A stretch of 64,000 bases of DNA from Lachnospiraceae bacterium UBA7202 (GTDB lineage: Bacteria; Bacillota; Clostridia; Lachnospirales; Lachnospiraceae), in NCBI GenBank assembly GCA_002490705.1, contig DKUO01000037.1, forward strand, positions 1 through 64,000, in the 5' to 3' direction. The position numbers and the translations under genes were made by a program. The first letter of the stretch is position 1, and each line of letters starts with the position of its first letter. Under the pieces are notes generated by a model. The model was not told where the DNA came from and did not search any database. It saw nothing but the letters and a program-made list of their open reading frames with translations. Below are positions 41,898-50,297 of this stretch, piece by piece.

Positions 41898-42409
41898 AAA
41901 ACATGGTGGGAAAGATGGATAGGAAAAACAAGATAAAAACCGGCATTCTGGCAATACTCGTCCTGGGTATCTGCGCAGGGTGTTCTGCGGGAGAGGGCAA
42001 AAAGTATACAAGGGAAGAACTGGATAATCTGGCTGAAATCAGAATTTATTCGGCAGAAAGTAATGAGCTTGTAAAAACAATAAGTGATGAAGAGCAGCTG
42101 TATCAGTATAACCAGCGCTCGCTTTTTGACGATTCGGATCTCGTAGAACGTCAGAACGAATTGAAAAAGGAGTTAGAGGGAGCAGAGGAACAATACTATT
42201 TGACTGCTTACAAATATCCTGCTGCCCGATTCGGCGCAAAGGAACTGGAGGAAAATCATACCATTACCTTATATGAGGGTACAAATATTATTAAAATGAC
42301 GGTGGCGGATGGGGTTATAAAAGGTTTTTCTGCCCCGGAGGAATTTTTGACGTTTTACTATGAGATGCCGGAGGAGGAAATGGAGTTTTTCCGCTCTCTG
42401 GCTGAATGA
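41894..42409 (+). CDS. Small lipoprotein coupled to the XRE regulator
   Basis: A 171-residue lipoprotein. The Lys/Arg-rich start and hydrophobic core lead to the lipobox GICAGC (Cys at about residue 29). The mature part has two halves: an acidic helical segment with EIRIYSAESNELVKTISDEEQLYQYNQ and a beta-rich part with TITLYEGTNIIKMTVADG. It is not similar to any family I know. The ATGA overlap with the upstream regulator shows translational coupling. A stress or envelope-sensing role with that regulator is inference. Confidence 0.78.
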   Translation: MKNMVGKMDRKNKIKTGILAILVLGICAGCSAGEGKKYTREELDNLAEIRIYSAESNELVKTISDEEQLYQYNQRSLFDDSDLVERQNELKKELEGAEEQYYLTAYKYPAARFGAKELEENHTITLYEGTNIIKMTVADGVIKGFSAPEEFLTFYYEMPEEEMEFFRSLAE

Positions 42410-42413
42410 TATC

Positions 42414-42444
42414 TTATGTGGCCGGAGGATCTCAGGCCACATAA
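42414..42444. terminator. Two-way terminator between lipoprotein and hemolysin III genes
   Basis: TTATGTGGCC (42414-42423) and its exact complement (42435-42444) form a 10-base stem with an 11-base loop. It serves converging genes; its right half overlaps the last codons of the minus-strand gene. Confidence 0.7.
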
Positions 42445-43082
42445 AGATACATGAAGATAAAGTGACACACGCTTCCGCCCATCACAAACAGATGGAAAAT
42501 CTCATGAGAACCGAAATTTTTGTGCCGGGCGTTAAAGATGGGGAGCTTCAGCGCATAGATCACGCCGCCCACCGTATAGAGAATGCCGCCTGCGAGAAGC
42601 CACAAGAAAGCGCCTCTTGACAGCGTGCTCCACAGCGTGCCGAAAACGGCAAGGCAGGCCCAGCCCATGGCGATATACAGGATCGAGGAAAACCATTTGG
42701 GACAGGTAATCCAGAAAGCCTTGATCAGCATTCCGGCGATGGCGATGCCCCAAACCGCTGCCAAAAGCGCATATCCCCGGCGGTCGCCCAGAACGACAAG
42801 GCACACGGGTGTGTAAGAGCCTGCGATCAGCACAAAAATCATCATGTGGTCAAGCTTACGAAATATTTTTAAGATGCTGTCCTTTACGGTGACGCTGTGG
42901 TAGAGCGCGCTCGCGCCGTAGAGGGCAACCATGCTGCCGATAAATACGGCCATAGCGATAAAGGCGGTGCGGTCGGCGTCGGTGGCGGCTTTCACCATCA
43001 GCGGTGTTGCCGCAATGATAGCCATCATCATGCCGATAAAATGAGTGATGGCGCTTCCGGGTTCACGAATGGTAATCTGCAT
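42432..43082 (-). CDS. Hemolysin III / PAQR-family membrane protein
   Basis: A 216-residue, seven-helix membrane protein of the HlyIII/YqfA/PAQR family. The three conserved blocks of likely zinc ligands are seen: GSAITHFIGM near residue 14, SALYHSVTV near 60, and SHEIFHLFVMGGSVCHFIFM at the end. Bacterial members affect membrane fluidity or fatty-acid balance; the lytic activity first reported is not general. GGA lies before the ATG. It stands alone on the minus strand and converges with the lipoprotein gene. Confidence 0.92.
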   Translation of the reverse strand: MQITIREPGSAITHFIGMMMAIIAATPLMVKAATDADRTAFIAMAVFIGSMVALYGASALYHSVTVKDSILKIFRKLDHMMIFVLIAGSYTPVCLVVLGDRRGYALLAAVWGIAIAGMLIKAFWITCPKWFSSILYIAMGWACLAVFGTLWSTLSRGAFLWLLAGGILYTVGGVIYALKLPIFNARHKNFGSHEIFHLFVMGGSVCHFIFMYLYVA

Positions 43083-43216
43083 AAAGTATTCCTTCTTTCT
43101 GAAATAATATGGTAGCTACATAATGTAGTTTTCAAAACCATGTTTTATATATTATGATACTACTACTTAAAGTATGCGAAGTCAATTATTTTATGCAAAA
43201 AAAAGAGAAGGATGTT

Positions 43217-43483
43217 TTAATCCTCCTCAATCACGTGTATTTCCAAATAGTCAAAAGGTATTTCTTCTATAAAATTATCCTGATGAAAACGGGCTCTGCT
43301 GTGGCGCTTAAATTCGGATACGGTAGCGTCCAGCCAGAGCGGTTTTCCCAGATCAAATTGCAGGCAGACCTCCTCGAGGGCGTCGAATACCTTATGGGTG
43401 CGCGTTTCCTCACGGTCATCTTCGATCACGGTATCCTTTATCATTCGGTTGTCTTTCCACTCCTTGGCCCACAGACGAAACAT
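43217..43483 (-). CDS. Small conserved-looking protein, unknown
   Basis: An 88-residue acidic cytoplasmic protein with GGAGG just before its ATG and coding-like codon use. It reads MFRLWAKEWKDNRMI, then DDREETRTHKVFDALEEVC and DLGKPLWLDATVSEFKRHSRARF, ending EIPFDYLEIHVIEED. Alternating beta and helix patterns suggest a compact domain. I do not recognise it. It sits between the hemolysin III gene and the DUF6020 gene with its own transcription unit on the minus strand. Confidence 0.7.
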   Translation of the reverse strand: MFRLWAKEWKDNRMIKDTVIEDDREETRTHKVFDALEEVCLQFDLGKPLWLDATVSEFKRHSRARFHQDNFIEEIPFDYLEIHVIEED

Positions 43484-43596
43484 GCCGTGCCTCCTTTTCT
43501 TCTCCTCTCACTATACAAATACCGGCGGGAAATGTAAATACCTTTGCGGTGCAAATCTTTCTTCAATATTTTATGCGATGATGGTATACTTGTCTC

Positions 43597-45306
43597 ATGG
43601 AAAAAAGAGAGAAAAAGGAATACATCCGAAAGTCGGGCATATATATTTGGTTGGTGAAAAATAAGAGGCTTCTTTGTTGTGCTTTTGTCTGGGGCGTTCC
43701 GTTTGCGTGCTCCTGTGTGTTGGGATGGCGGCTTGTCAGCAAGGGGACGGTGTTTGACCCGGGCGGTTCTTTCGCGGCCGGGATGGGCAGTTTTCTTCTT
43801 TTTCTGCTACAGACAGCGCTTTTATCCGTGCCTGCGGCAGCTCTGGCGGCGGTTATAATGTGCGGCGGGAAATCAAAACGCGTCGGAAAATGGAAGCACG
43901 ATTTACAAGGCAGGCGTCCTGTGTGGCAGATGTGGCTTTTTTATGAGATAGTGATTTTCCTCTGCTGGATGCCGGTCTTTCTGGCGTATTATCCGTCTGT
44001 GTTTGCCTACGATGCGGAGGGACAGCTCTATCAGGTGATTTCCCATGATTACAGCACGCATCACCCGCTTCTGCATACGTTATTTTTAGGGGCCTTTTTC
44101 AGGCTGGGAGGCGCGCTCGGTTCCTATTCCGCGGGTATGGCTGTACATTCGGTGGTACAGATGGTTTTGATGGCCGCCGCCTTCGGGTGGGCGCTTTCCT
44201 ATTTGTACCGGCGGCAGATTCCTCGGTGGATACGAATTCTTTTGCTCCTTTTTTATGGGCTGTTTCCCGCCAATTCCGTTTTGGCGCTCAGCACGACGAA
44301 GGATGTGCTTTTCTCGGCTCTGGTGCTTACCTTTACGCTATGGATGTATCGAATGATTTGCGACCGGGAAATGTGGGGCGGCAGGAAGGAGCGGGCAGTT
44401 TTCATCGTTTTGGCGGCTCTCATGCTGCTGTTTCGGAACAATGCGGTGTATGCCTTTGTGGTCAGCGTGCCGGTTGTGTATGTCGGAATCGGGAAACCGG
44501 CCAGGAGAACCTATCTGCGCATGGCGTTGCTTGCGCTTTTATTGTTCGCTATAGGTTCGGCCATGCTCAAAACAGCGACCCATGCACATAGTGGCAGCCC
44601 GCGGGAAATGTTGAGTGTTCCCCTACAGCAGATGGCACGCACGCGGGTGGAGGCGGAAGAACAGCTGAGTCCGCAGATGCGGCAGGAACTGGATCATTAC
44701 ATTCCGTCGGAATGGGTTTTTGCGGCCTATCATCCCCATCTGGCCGATCCGGTAAAAAACCGTGCCGTCATTCATGACAATCCCAAAGGTCTGATTGAGA
44801 CATGGGTAAAGCTGGGACTACAGCATCCGGCGGTCTACGTGGACGCCTTTCTGGACAATTCACTGGGACTCTGGTTTTTGTGGGATACTTCCCATGCTCA
44901 GGTGTATGGGATCGGGACGGAGAGCGGATTTGGGTATCTCTCCACGGACAACCGGACGATGCCTGCGGGCTGTGAGATTGTGGAACACAGTTTTCTGCCG
45001 GGGTTGCGCGCTTTTATGGAAAAAATCGTATCGGATAATGAATATGGGAAACTTCCGGTAGTCAGACTGCTTTTTGCGCCTGCCCTGTACTGGTGGCTTC
45101 TGTATCTGTATCTGGCGGCGGCATTGTATCAGAAAAAATACCGGGAAATGCTTCCGGCGGTGTACCTTGCGGCATATTACCTGACGCTTTTGCTCTCGCC
45201 GACCGTATTGGTACGGTATATGTACCCAATAATGGCAACGATTCCCGTCATATTGCCATGCTTGATGATGAATACGCAGAGAGACGGGTGTGAAAATATA
45301 CAATAA
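43597..45306 (+). CDS. DUF6020-like polytopic membrane protein
   Basis: A 569-residue protein with about eleven membrane helices. The loop FAYDAEGQLYQVISHDYSTHHPLLHTLFLGAF, with acidic and His residues after the third or fourth helix, and later LALSTTKDVLFSALVLTFTLWMYR, resemble GT-C-type membrane glycosyltransferases. A long outside loop (about 330-460) follows. The whole pattern fits DUF6020 proteins of Lachnospiraceae. Sugar-polymer work is likely from the fold but not shown. The start at 43597 has a poor ribosome site (no clear GGAGG), so the exact start is uncertain. Confidence 0.75.
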   Translation: MEKREKKEYIRKSGIYIWLVKNKRLLCCAFVWGVPFACSCVLGWRLVSKGTVFDPGGSFAAGMGSFLLFLLQTALLSVPAAALAAVIMCGGKSKRVGKWKHDLQGRRPVWQMWLFYEIVIFLCWMPVFLAYYPSVFAYDAEGQLYQVISHDYSTHHPLLHTLFLGAFFRLGGALGSYSAGMAVHSVVQMVLMAAAFGWALSYLYRRQIPRWIRILLLLFYGLFPANSVLALSTTKDVLFSALVLTFTLWMYRMICDREMWGGRKERAVFIVLAALMLLFRNNAVYAFVVSVPVVYVGIGKPARRTYLRMALLALLLFAIGSAMLKTATHAHSGSPREMLSVPLQQMARTRVEAEEQLSPQMRQELDHYIPSEWVFAAYHPHLADPVKNRAVIHDNPKGLIETWVKLGLQHPAVYVDAFLDNSLGLWFLWDTSHAQVYGIGTESGFGYLSTDNRTMPAGCEIVEHSFLPGLRAFMEKIVSDNEYGKLPVVRLLFAPALYWWLLYLYLAAALYQKKYREMLPAVYLAAYYLTLLLSPTVLVRYMYPIMATIPVILPCLMMNTQRDGCENIQ

Positions 45307-45359
45307 AATATAAAAAAAGTAGAAAACTTTGTCTAAATTATACACTTTTAATAAAAATG

Positions 45360-45368
45360 TGGTATACT
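45360..45368 (+). promoter_or_regulatory. Extended -10 promoter of the alarmone synthetase
   Basis: TGG-TATACT (45360-45368), the same extended -10 as before 12261 and 48708. No clear -35 is needed for this type. Confidence 0.5.
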
Positions 45369-45404
45369 TTAAGCAGGCATTAATCTGTATTGGGGGATTC
45401 TTTT

Positions 45405-46088
45405 ATGGAAGTTATTGTAGATAGAGAAAAAGACGGCGATATCGACAGCTGGAAAGAAGTACAGCTGATTTATAATTCCGCTTTGAAGCAGATATCCACG
45501 AAGCTGGAGATTTTAAACGACGAGTTTCAGCATGTGCACCGCTATAATCCGATCGAGCATATCAAGTGGCGCATTAAGACGCCGGAGAGCATTGTCAAGA
45601 AGCTGAAAAAGCACGGTTACGAGTCGACCATAGATAATATGGTGCGCTATGTCAATGATATTGCGGGCATCCGTGTGATCTGCTCTTTCTCGTCTGATAT
45701 TTATCAGATTGCGGAGATGATCAGCAATCAGAGTGACATACGTGTCATTTCTGTCAAGGATTATATTGTGAACCCGAAGGCCAGCGGCTATAAGAGTTAC
45801 CATATGTTGGTGACGGTGCCGGTATATCTCTCGGACAGAATCGCTGACACGAAGGTGGAGATTCAGATCCGCACGGTAGCCATGGACTTTTGGGCCAGTC
45901 TGGAGCACAAGATTCATTACAAATTTGAGGGGAATGCGCCGGAGCATATCAAAGAGCAGCTTGTGGAATGCGCGCAGATGGTTGCGGCGCTGGATGCCAG
46001 AATGATGTCCCTGAATGAGGAGATTTTACATATCGGACAGGAAGAGACAAAAGAAGTGATGCAGATTGAACAGGAAGAAGAGGACTGA
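45405..46088 (+). CDS. Small alarmone synthetase (RelQ/SAS type)
   Basis: Makes (p)ppGpp from GTP/GDP and ATP. The 227-residue protein has only the RelA/SpoT synthetase domain, with no HD hydrolase or TGS/ACT parts, so it is a small alarmone synthetase. Start ATG 45405 has GGGGGA 7 bases before. Motifs: HIKWRIKTPESIVKKLKKHG (substrate-binding Lys/Arg), DIAGIRVICSFSSDIYQIAEMI (catalytic Asp), PKASGYKSYHMLV, and VEIQIRTVAMDFWASLEHKIHYK with the conserved Glu-x-Gln-x-Arg-Thr. The C-terminal helices support RelQ-like tetramer formation. A terminator follows. It is likely turned on by envelope or stationary-phase signals, as in other Firmicutes. Confidence 0.92.
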   Translation: MEVIVDREKDGDIDSWKEVQLIYNSALKQISTKLEILNDEFQHVHRYNPIEHIKWRIKTPESIVKKLKKHGYESTIDNMVRYVNDIAGIRVICSFSSDIYQIAEMISNQSDIRVISVKDYIVNPKASGYKSYHMLVTVPVYLSDRIADTKVEIQIRTVAMDFWASLEHKIHYKFEGNAPEHIKEQLVECAQMVAALDARMMSLNEEILHIGQEETKEVMQIEQEEED

Positions 46089-46104
46089 GAGGTCCTCTTC
46101 TTTG
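46077..46104 (+). terminator. Terminator of the alarmone synthetase gene
   Basis: GAAGAGGAC (46077-46085) pairs with GTCCTCTTC (46092-46100), followed by TTTG. The left arm is within the last codons of the gene. Confidence 0.75.
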
Positions 46105-46378
46105 TTGCTCTTATGTTGGAAAAATTTCCCTAAGAATGAGGAGTGCCCAGGCACCTTTCGGCACCCGGGCTATTATGAAAAAATTTATCTATGTGTGTAA
46201 TGACTACACGACATTTCGCTTGGCTTTCTATGTATTTATTGTACTTGCAAAATATGAACAAAATATGAACAATATGTAAAGTTATAGTTAATATTTCTAA
46301 AAATATAAAAACAGGTGACAAAAAAATGTGCAAAATGCACAATAAATAAAGGGAAATGGGGCGGGATACTTTTCTTTA
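46105..46378. other. Noncoding gap with a minus-strand hairpin and short repeats
   Basis: No credible gene is present. On the minus strand 46170-46145 forms an 11-pair stem, GCCCGGGTGCC-GAAA-GGTGCCTGGGC, complete only if read as minus-strand RNA because three pairs are G-U; the plus strand would have mismatches. Farther on are two and a half copies of CAAAATATGAA (46247-46275) and a small palindrome GTGCA-AAA-TGCAC (46328-46340). The gap may hold a small RNA on the minus strand or only regulatory DNA. Confidence 0.35.
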
Positions 46379-46407
46379 TTGTCATAACGGCGGAAAAGTG
46401 ATAAAAT
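46379..46407 (+). promoter_or_regulatory. Promoter for the coiled-coil protein
   Basis: TTGTCA (46379-46384), 17-base spacer, TAAAAT (46402-46407), 59 bases before the ATG. Confidence 0.6.
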
Positions 46408-46465
46408 GCAGACATAGTTTTGCGGATTTTGTTACAGAAATGGGAAATAATAGGAGAATGAAAAT

Positions 46466-46966
46466 ATGGATACCTTTATAGATAAGCTGGCACAGAGAAA
46501 AAATGCACAGGAAATGATCCGGGCGAACTCCGCGGCGGAGGCAGCCAAGATGGAGCAGATGCAGAACCAATTAAAGGCTTACGATGAGATTATGCAGGAA
46601 GTTCGCCGTGTGAATCTCAAGACGGCTCAGAATGTGGATAATATGCGCGGCCTGATTGCAAAGTGCATCGAGAAATTGGAGAGCATTAAGGTAGAGGAAA
46701 AGACAGGGGAAGATGTGGAAAAACAGCTTACCGCAGTCAAAGGCCTTTTAGAAGAGCGCCTCACCCAGACTGAGGATATTGTGCATAAGGAGAACGTGAA
46801 GGTTTACCGCAACGTGCAGGCGGCTTTTACGGAAGAGCTGGAAAAACAGAACCGTGTGGAGCAGGAGAGTCAGGCGGCAAAGGGGAAGGGGTCTTCCCCG
46901 CTTTTGATAGCTGTTCTGATCGGTGTGATTGTGGACATTGTGCTGAATCTGCTTCCTCTTTTATAG
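46466..46966 (+). CDS. Coiled-coil protein with C-terminal membrane anchor
   Basis: A 166-residue protein. Nearly all of residues 1-130 is predicted coiled coil (heptads such as AKMEQMQNQLKAYDEIMQEVRRVN and KQLTAVKGLLEERLTQTEDIVHKEN), then a Ser/Gly/Lys hinge and one tail anchor (145-165). This suggests a cytoplasmic rod hung from the membrane. AGGAG precedes the ATG. It lies 33 bases before a LysM-G5-M23 peptidase gene and is probably co-transcribed, so a role in placing or controlling cell-wall hydrolysis is possible. Family not recognised. Confidence 0.78.
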   Translation: MDTFIDKLAQRKNAQEMIRANSAAEAAKMEQMQNQLKAYDEIMQEVRRVNLKTAQNVDNMRGLIAKCIEKLESIKVEEKTGEDVEKQLTAVKGLLEERLTQTEDIVHKENVKVYRNVQAAFTEELEKQNRVEQESQAAKGKGSSPLLIAVLIGVIVDIVLNLLPLL

Positions 46967-46999
46967 CTTACGAATTAAAGTTCTTCTGAGAAATCATAC

Positions 47000-48595
47000 G
47001 TGAAATATAGCATGAAAATATTGAGCAGACATTATAAAAAAATGAAAATTGCATATATTAAGGTTGCGGTACTTGCTTGTGTGATCGCCGCCTTTTTCCT
47101 GCCCAATTTCCAGACTCTTGAAAGCGATGGGGACAATATGTTTACCGTGTATTTAAACGGTATGCAGGTTGGCGTGATGGGTGATATCGGGGAAGTGGAC
47201 GAATGCCTGATCGCCGCAAGAAAAAAGCTTGCGGGCAGCAGTGATGAGATGGTGCTTGCGGAGAGCGATTTGACATGGGAAGGGCAGGAGGTGCTCTGGG
47301 GAAAAATAGATGACAGAAATGTCATAATTTCCAACATGTTTAACGCCCTGAAGGGGAGTGTCAAGGAGACGCTGAACCGCTCTTACACAGTCAAGATTAA
47401 TGAGTATACGGTTAATCTTGCGAGTACACAGGAAGTGCTTGCGCTTTTGCAGGCTTCTATCAAAAGATACGACGGCGGCAGCAACTATTATGCGGATCTG
47501 GTGCAGGATTCCAACAGAGAGCTCAACGTGCTGACAACGCAGGTTTACTCGGCGAAGGAACAGGAAGAAGAGGAAGCCGAGGCCGAAGCGGTTATGACCA
47601 GCGTGGGAATCAATGCGGCTTTAGACGAGATTTTTGCGGATATTGAGCCGGCTGTGGAGAAGGATTTTTCCGATTATGACCTGGGTCTTCTCGAATTGGA
47701 TTTCGGGGACACGGTGGAGGTTGTGGAGTCCTATTTACAGGACGAGGAATTGACGCCCCTAGATAAGGCGATTGAAGAGGTGACAAAGGATCAGGAGAAG
47801 GAACAGATTTACGAGGTGGTTGCGGGGGACACGCTCTCCCAGATTGCCGAGAAAAACGAGATTCCCTTAGACCGTCTGATTGCCATGAACGATACCATAG
47901 AGGATGCAAATTCCGTGATCCGTGTGGGGGACGAGCTTATTGTGACCGTGCCGGAACCGGAGCTCTCCGTGGAGCGCACGGAGCAGATGTATTATGAGGA
48001 AGATTACGAGGCGGAGATTATCTATGTAGATAACGACGATTGGTATACCAACCAGACGCAGACGCTGCAGGAACCTTCTGCCGGGCACCGCAAGGTGGTG
48101 GCGGATGTGTCCTATCGCAATAACGAGGAAGTAAGCAGGGAGATCTTAAAGGAGGAGATCACTTATGCGGCTGTGCCCAAAATTGTGGAGCGCGGTACGA
48201 AGATTCCTCCGACCTATATCAAACCGATTTCCGGAGGCAGACTTTCTTCCGGCTTCGGCAGGCGGAAAGCGCCTACCAGAAGAGCCAGCACCTATCATAA
48301 AGGGGTGGACTGGGCTACGCCGGTAGGTACGGCGGTGATGGCCTCCTGTACGGGAACGGTCACAAGGGCCGGCTGGGGAAGCGGTTACGGGTATGTGGTC
48401 TATATCAATCATGAGGATGGCAGACAGACCCGCTACGGACACTTGAGCAAGGTGCTGGTAAAACAGGGCCAGACGGTGACGCAGGGGCAGAAGATTGCCC
48501 TGAGCGGAAATACGGGTGTCAGCACAGGCCCGCATATTCATTTCGAGATCCTCATAAACGGTACGCAGGTGAATCCGTTTGACTATTTGAATTAG
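47000..48595 (+). CDS. LysM-G5-M23 cell-wall endopeptidase
   Basis: A 531-residue membrane-anchored hydrolase. One segment (about 17-36) is followed by a helical outside region (45-245). A LysM domain (271-317, VVAGDTLSQIAEKNEIPLDRLIAMN) binds glycan. A G5-like domain (322-400; ERGTKIPP end) leads to a peptidase M23 domain (about 410-531). The zinc and catalytic residues are all present: His433 and Asp437 (HKGVDWATP), His481 (RYGHLS), His512 and His514 (PHIHFE). It should cut peptidoglycan cross-bridges as an active enzyme. The start is uncertain: GTG 47000 or ATG 47012 lack a good ribosome site. murA follows. Confidence 0.9.
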   Translation: MKYSMKILSRHYKKMKIAYIKVAVLACVIAAFFLPNFQTLESDGDNMFTVYLNGMQVGVMGDIGEVDECLIAARKKLAGSSDEMVLAESDLTWEGQEVLWGKIDDRNVIISNMFNALKGSVKETLNRSYTVKINEYTVNLASTQEVLALLQASIKRYDGGSNYYADLVQDSNRELNVLTTQVYSAKEQEEEEAEAEAVMTSVGINAALDEIFADIEPAVEKDFSDYDLGLLELDFGDTVEVVESYLQDEELTPLDKAIEEVTKDQEKEQIYEVVAGDTLSQIAEKNEIPLDRLIAMNDTIEDANSVIRVGDELIVTVPEPELSVERTEQMYYEEDYEAEIIYVDNDDWYTNQTQTLQEPSAGHRKVVADVSYRNNEEVSREILKEEITYAAVPKIVERGTKIPPTYIKPISGGRLSSGFGRRKAPTRRASTYHKGVDWATPVGTAVMASCTGTVTRAGWGSGYGYVVYINHEDGRQTRYGHLSKVLVKQGQTVTQGQKIALSGNTGVSTGPHIHFEILINGTQVNPFDYLN

Positions 48596-48630
48596 CGGCT
48601 TTGCAAATGCGGCTGAACGTGTGTGCGGGG

Positions 48631-48658
48631 TTTACAAACCTCCAAAATCTGGTATACT
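48631..48658 (+). promoter_or_regulatory. Promoter of murA
   Basis: TTTACA (48631-48636), 16-base spacer, TATACT (48653-48658), with TGG making an extended -10. Confidence 0.65.
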
Positions 48659-48707
48659 GTATTTTAATGTTTGAGTTTTTTCGATTGAGAAAGGCAAGTA
48701 AACATAC

Positions 48708-50000
48708 ATGGAACAATATGCGATTAAAGGTGGGAATCCGTTAGTCGGCGAGGTGGAGATCGGCGGTGCGAAGAATGCGGCGCTGGCGATTCTGGCGGCC
48801 GCCATTATGACGGATGAAACCGTATTGATAGAGAACGTGCCTGACGTCAGGGATACCAACGTTATGATGCAGGCGATGGAAAGTATTGGCGTGGTGATCC
48901 AGCATATCGACAGACATACGGTGAAGATCAACGCCTCACAGGTCCACGATCTGGTGATCGAGGACGACTATATCAAAAAGATCAGGGCTTCCTACTATTT
49001 GCTGGGAGCGCTTTTGGGCAAATACAACAAGGCGGAGGTTGCGCTTCCGGGCGGCTGCAACATTGGGCTGCGGCCCATCGACCAGCATATCAAAGGTTTT
49101 CGGGCATTGGGTGCGGACGTCAGGATTGAGCATGGCCTGATTATCACGGAAGCAACGAAGCTGAAGGGCAGCCATATCTATATGGACGTGGTGACCGTGG
49201 GGGCCACCATGAATGTGATGATGGCGGCGGTTATGGCCGAGGGCAAAACCGTAATCGAAAATGCGGCGAAGGAGCCCCATGTCGTTGACCTTGCGAACTT
49301 CTTAAACAGCATGGGGGCGAATATCAAAGGCGCGGGGACGGATGTGATTCGGATCAAAGGCGTGTCCAAGCTGCACGGAACGGAATACGGCATTATTCCC
49401 GATCAGATTGAGGCGGGTACTTTTATGTTTGCGGCGGCGGTGACGAAGGGCGACGTGACGGTAAAAAATGTGATCCCGAAGCACTTGGAGTCCATCAGCG
49501 CGAAGCTTTTGGAGATCGGCTGTGAGATTGAGGAGTCCGACGACGCGGTGCGTGTGGTGGCAGCTAAGCCCTTGGGACATACCCATGTGAAGACGCTGCC
49601 TTATCCCGGATTTCCTACGGATATGCAGCCGCAGATTACCGTGGCATTGGGCCTTTCCGCAGGGACAAGCATTGTGACGGAGAGCATCTTTGAAAATCGT
49701 TTCAAATATGTGGATGAGCTCACCTGTATGGGGGCCAATATTAAAGTGGAGAGCAATACCGCGATTATTGACGGCGTACCCAAATATACCGGGGCGAGCA
49801 TTACGGCTCCGGATTTGAGGGCGGGGGCCGCTCTTGTCATTGCCGCGCTTGCGGCGGACGGGATCAGCACGGTGGATGATATCAAGTATATCCAGCGCGG
49901 CTACGAGGACTTTCATTTGAAGTTGCAGAGTCTCGGCGCGCAGATCGATCTGGTGACCACCGAGCGGGAATTACAGAAGTTTAAACTGAAAGTCAGTTGA
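48708..50000 (+). CDS. murA: UDP-N-acetylglucosamine 1-carboxyvinyltransferase
   Basis: First committed step of peptidoglycan synthesis: transfers enolpyruvate from PEP to UDP-GlcNAc. The 430-residue protein has the EPSP-synthase-like double domain. Lys22-Asn23 (GGAKNAALAIL) bind UDP-GlcNAc; Cys117 in PGGCNIGLRPIDQH is the catalytic loop Cys that fosfomycin attacks, so the enzyme should be sensitive. AGTDVIRIKGV, PDQIEAGTFMFAAA, PYPGFPTDMQPQ and the late DLRAGAALVIAALAA are typical. Clostridia often have a second copy (MurA2/MurZ); which paralog this is cannot be told here. It has its own promoter after the M23 gene. Confidence 0.95.
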   Translation: MEQYAIKGGNPLVGEVEIGGAKNAALAILAAAIMTDETVLIENVPDVRDTNVMMQAMESIGVVIQHIDRHTVKINASQVHDLVIEDDYIKKIRASYYLLGALLGKYNKAEVALPGGCNIGLRPIDQHIKGFRALGADVRIEHGLIITEATKLKGSHIYMDVVTVGATMNVMMAAVMAEGKTVIENAAKEPHVVDLANFLNSMGANIKGAGTDVIRIKGVSKLHGTEYGIIPDQIEAGTFMFAAAVTKGDVTVKNVIPKHLESISAKLLEIGCEIEESDDAVRVVAAKPLGHTHVKTLPYPGFPTDMQPQITVALGLSAGTSIVTESIFENRFKYVDELTCMGANIKVESNTAIIDGVPKYTGASITAPDLRAGAALVIAALAADGISTVDDIKYIQRGYEDFHLKLQSLGAQIDLVTTERELQKFKLKVS

Positions 50001-50024
50001 CGGGAATATATGAAAATCAGGTAT

Positions 50025-50052
50025 TGACATGCGCTATGTATAGGTGTATGGT
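50025..50052 (+). promoter_or_regulatory. Promoter of the riboswitch-metK unit
   Basis: TTGACA (50025-50030), 16-base spacer, TATGGT (50047-50052), about 50 bases before the aptamer. Confidence 0.5.
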
Positions 50053-50102
50053 AATGTACAGATAAGAAATGCAGGCAGAAAATTTCATATTGTGATATCT
50101 TT

Positions 50103-50215
50103 CTCTTATTCAGAGTGGTGGAGATACATAGGATCGATGAAGCCACGGCAACCCCTGATAGGAAGGTGCCAACCTGAGCGAGACCGTGAGAGCGGTACAG
50201 ATCGAACAATAAGAG
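50103..50215 (+). ncRNA. SAM-I (S-box) riboswitch aptamer
   Basis: The S-box core is clear: P1 strand TCTTATT, then CAGAGTGGTGGAG, GATGAAGCCACGGCAACC, GGAAGGTGCCAACCTG and GCGAGA, with the closing P1 strand AATAAGAG at 50208-50215. These are the SAM-binding internal loops and kink-turn expected for SAM-I. It regulates the SAM synthetase gene metK downstream: SAM binding fixes P1 and lets the terminator form. Confidence 0.95.
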
Positions 50216-50235
50216 GATTTGATGCAGCATGTCGG

Positions 50236-50270
50236 GTCCGCTTATTTCAAGAGAAATAAGAGGACTTTTT
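50236..50270 (+). terminator. Riboswitch expression-platform terminator
   Basis: GTCC-G-CTTATTTC pairs with GAAATAAG-A-GGAC around AAGA, followed by TTTTT. CTTATTT can instead pair with the 3' P1 strand AATAAGAG of the aptamer, giving the antiterminator when SAM is low. Confidence 0.85.
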
Positions 50271-50297
50271 CAATTAAAAAAACAAAGGAGAGGAAAA

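Noticed and set aside
46130..46342. Possible 70-codon minus-strand gene in the noncoding gap
   Set aside because: No ribosome site, odd composition, and its end lies inside the hairpin; better read as noncoding.
46105..46465. Cyclic-di-GMP or cyclic-di-AMP riboswitch before the wall-hydrolase operon
   Set aside because: Considered because such riboswitches often precede wall hydrolases, but none of the GEMM or ydaO core motifs is present.
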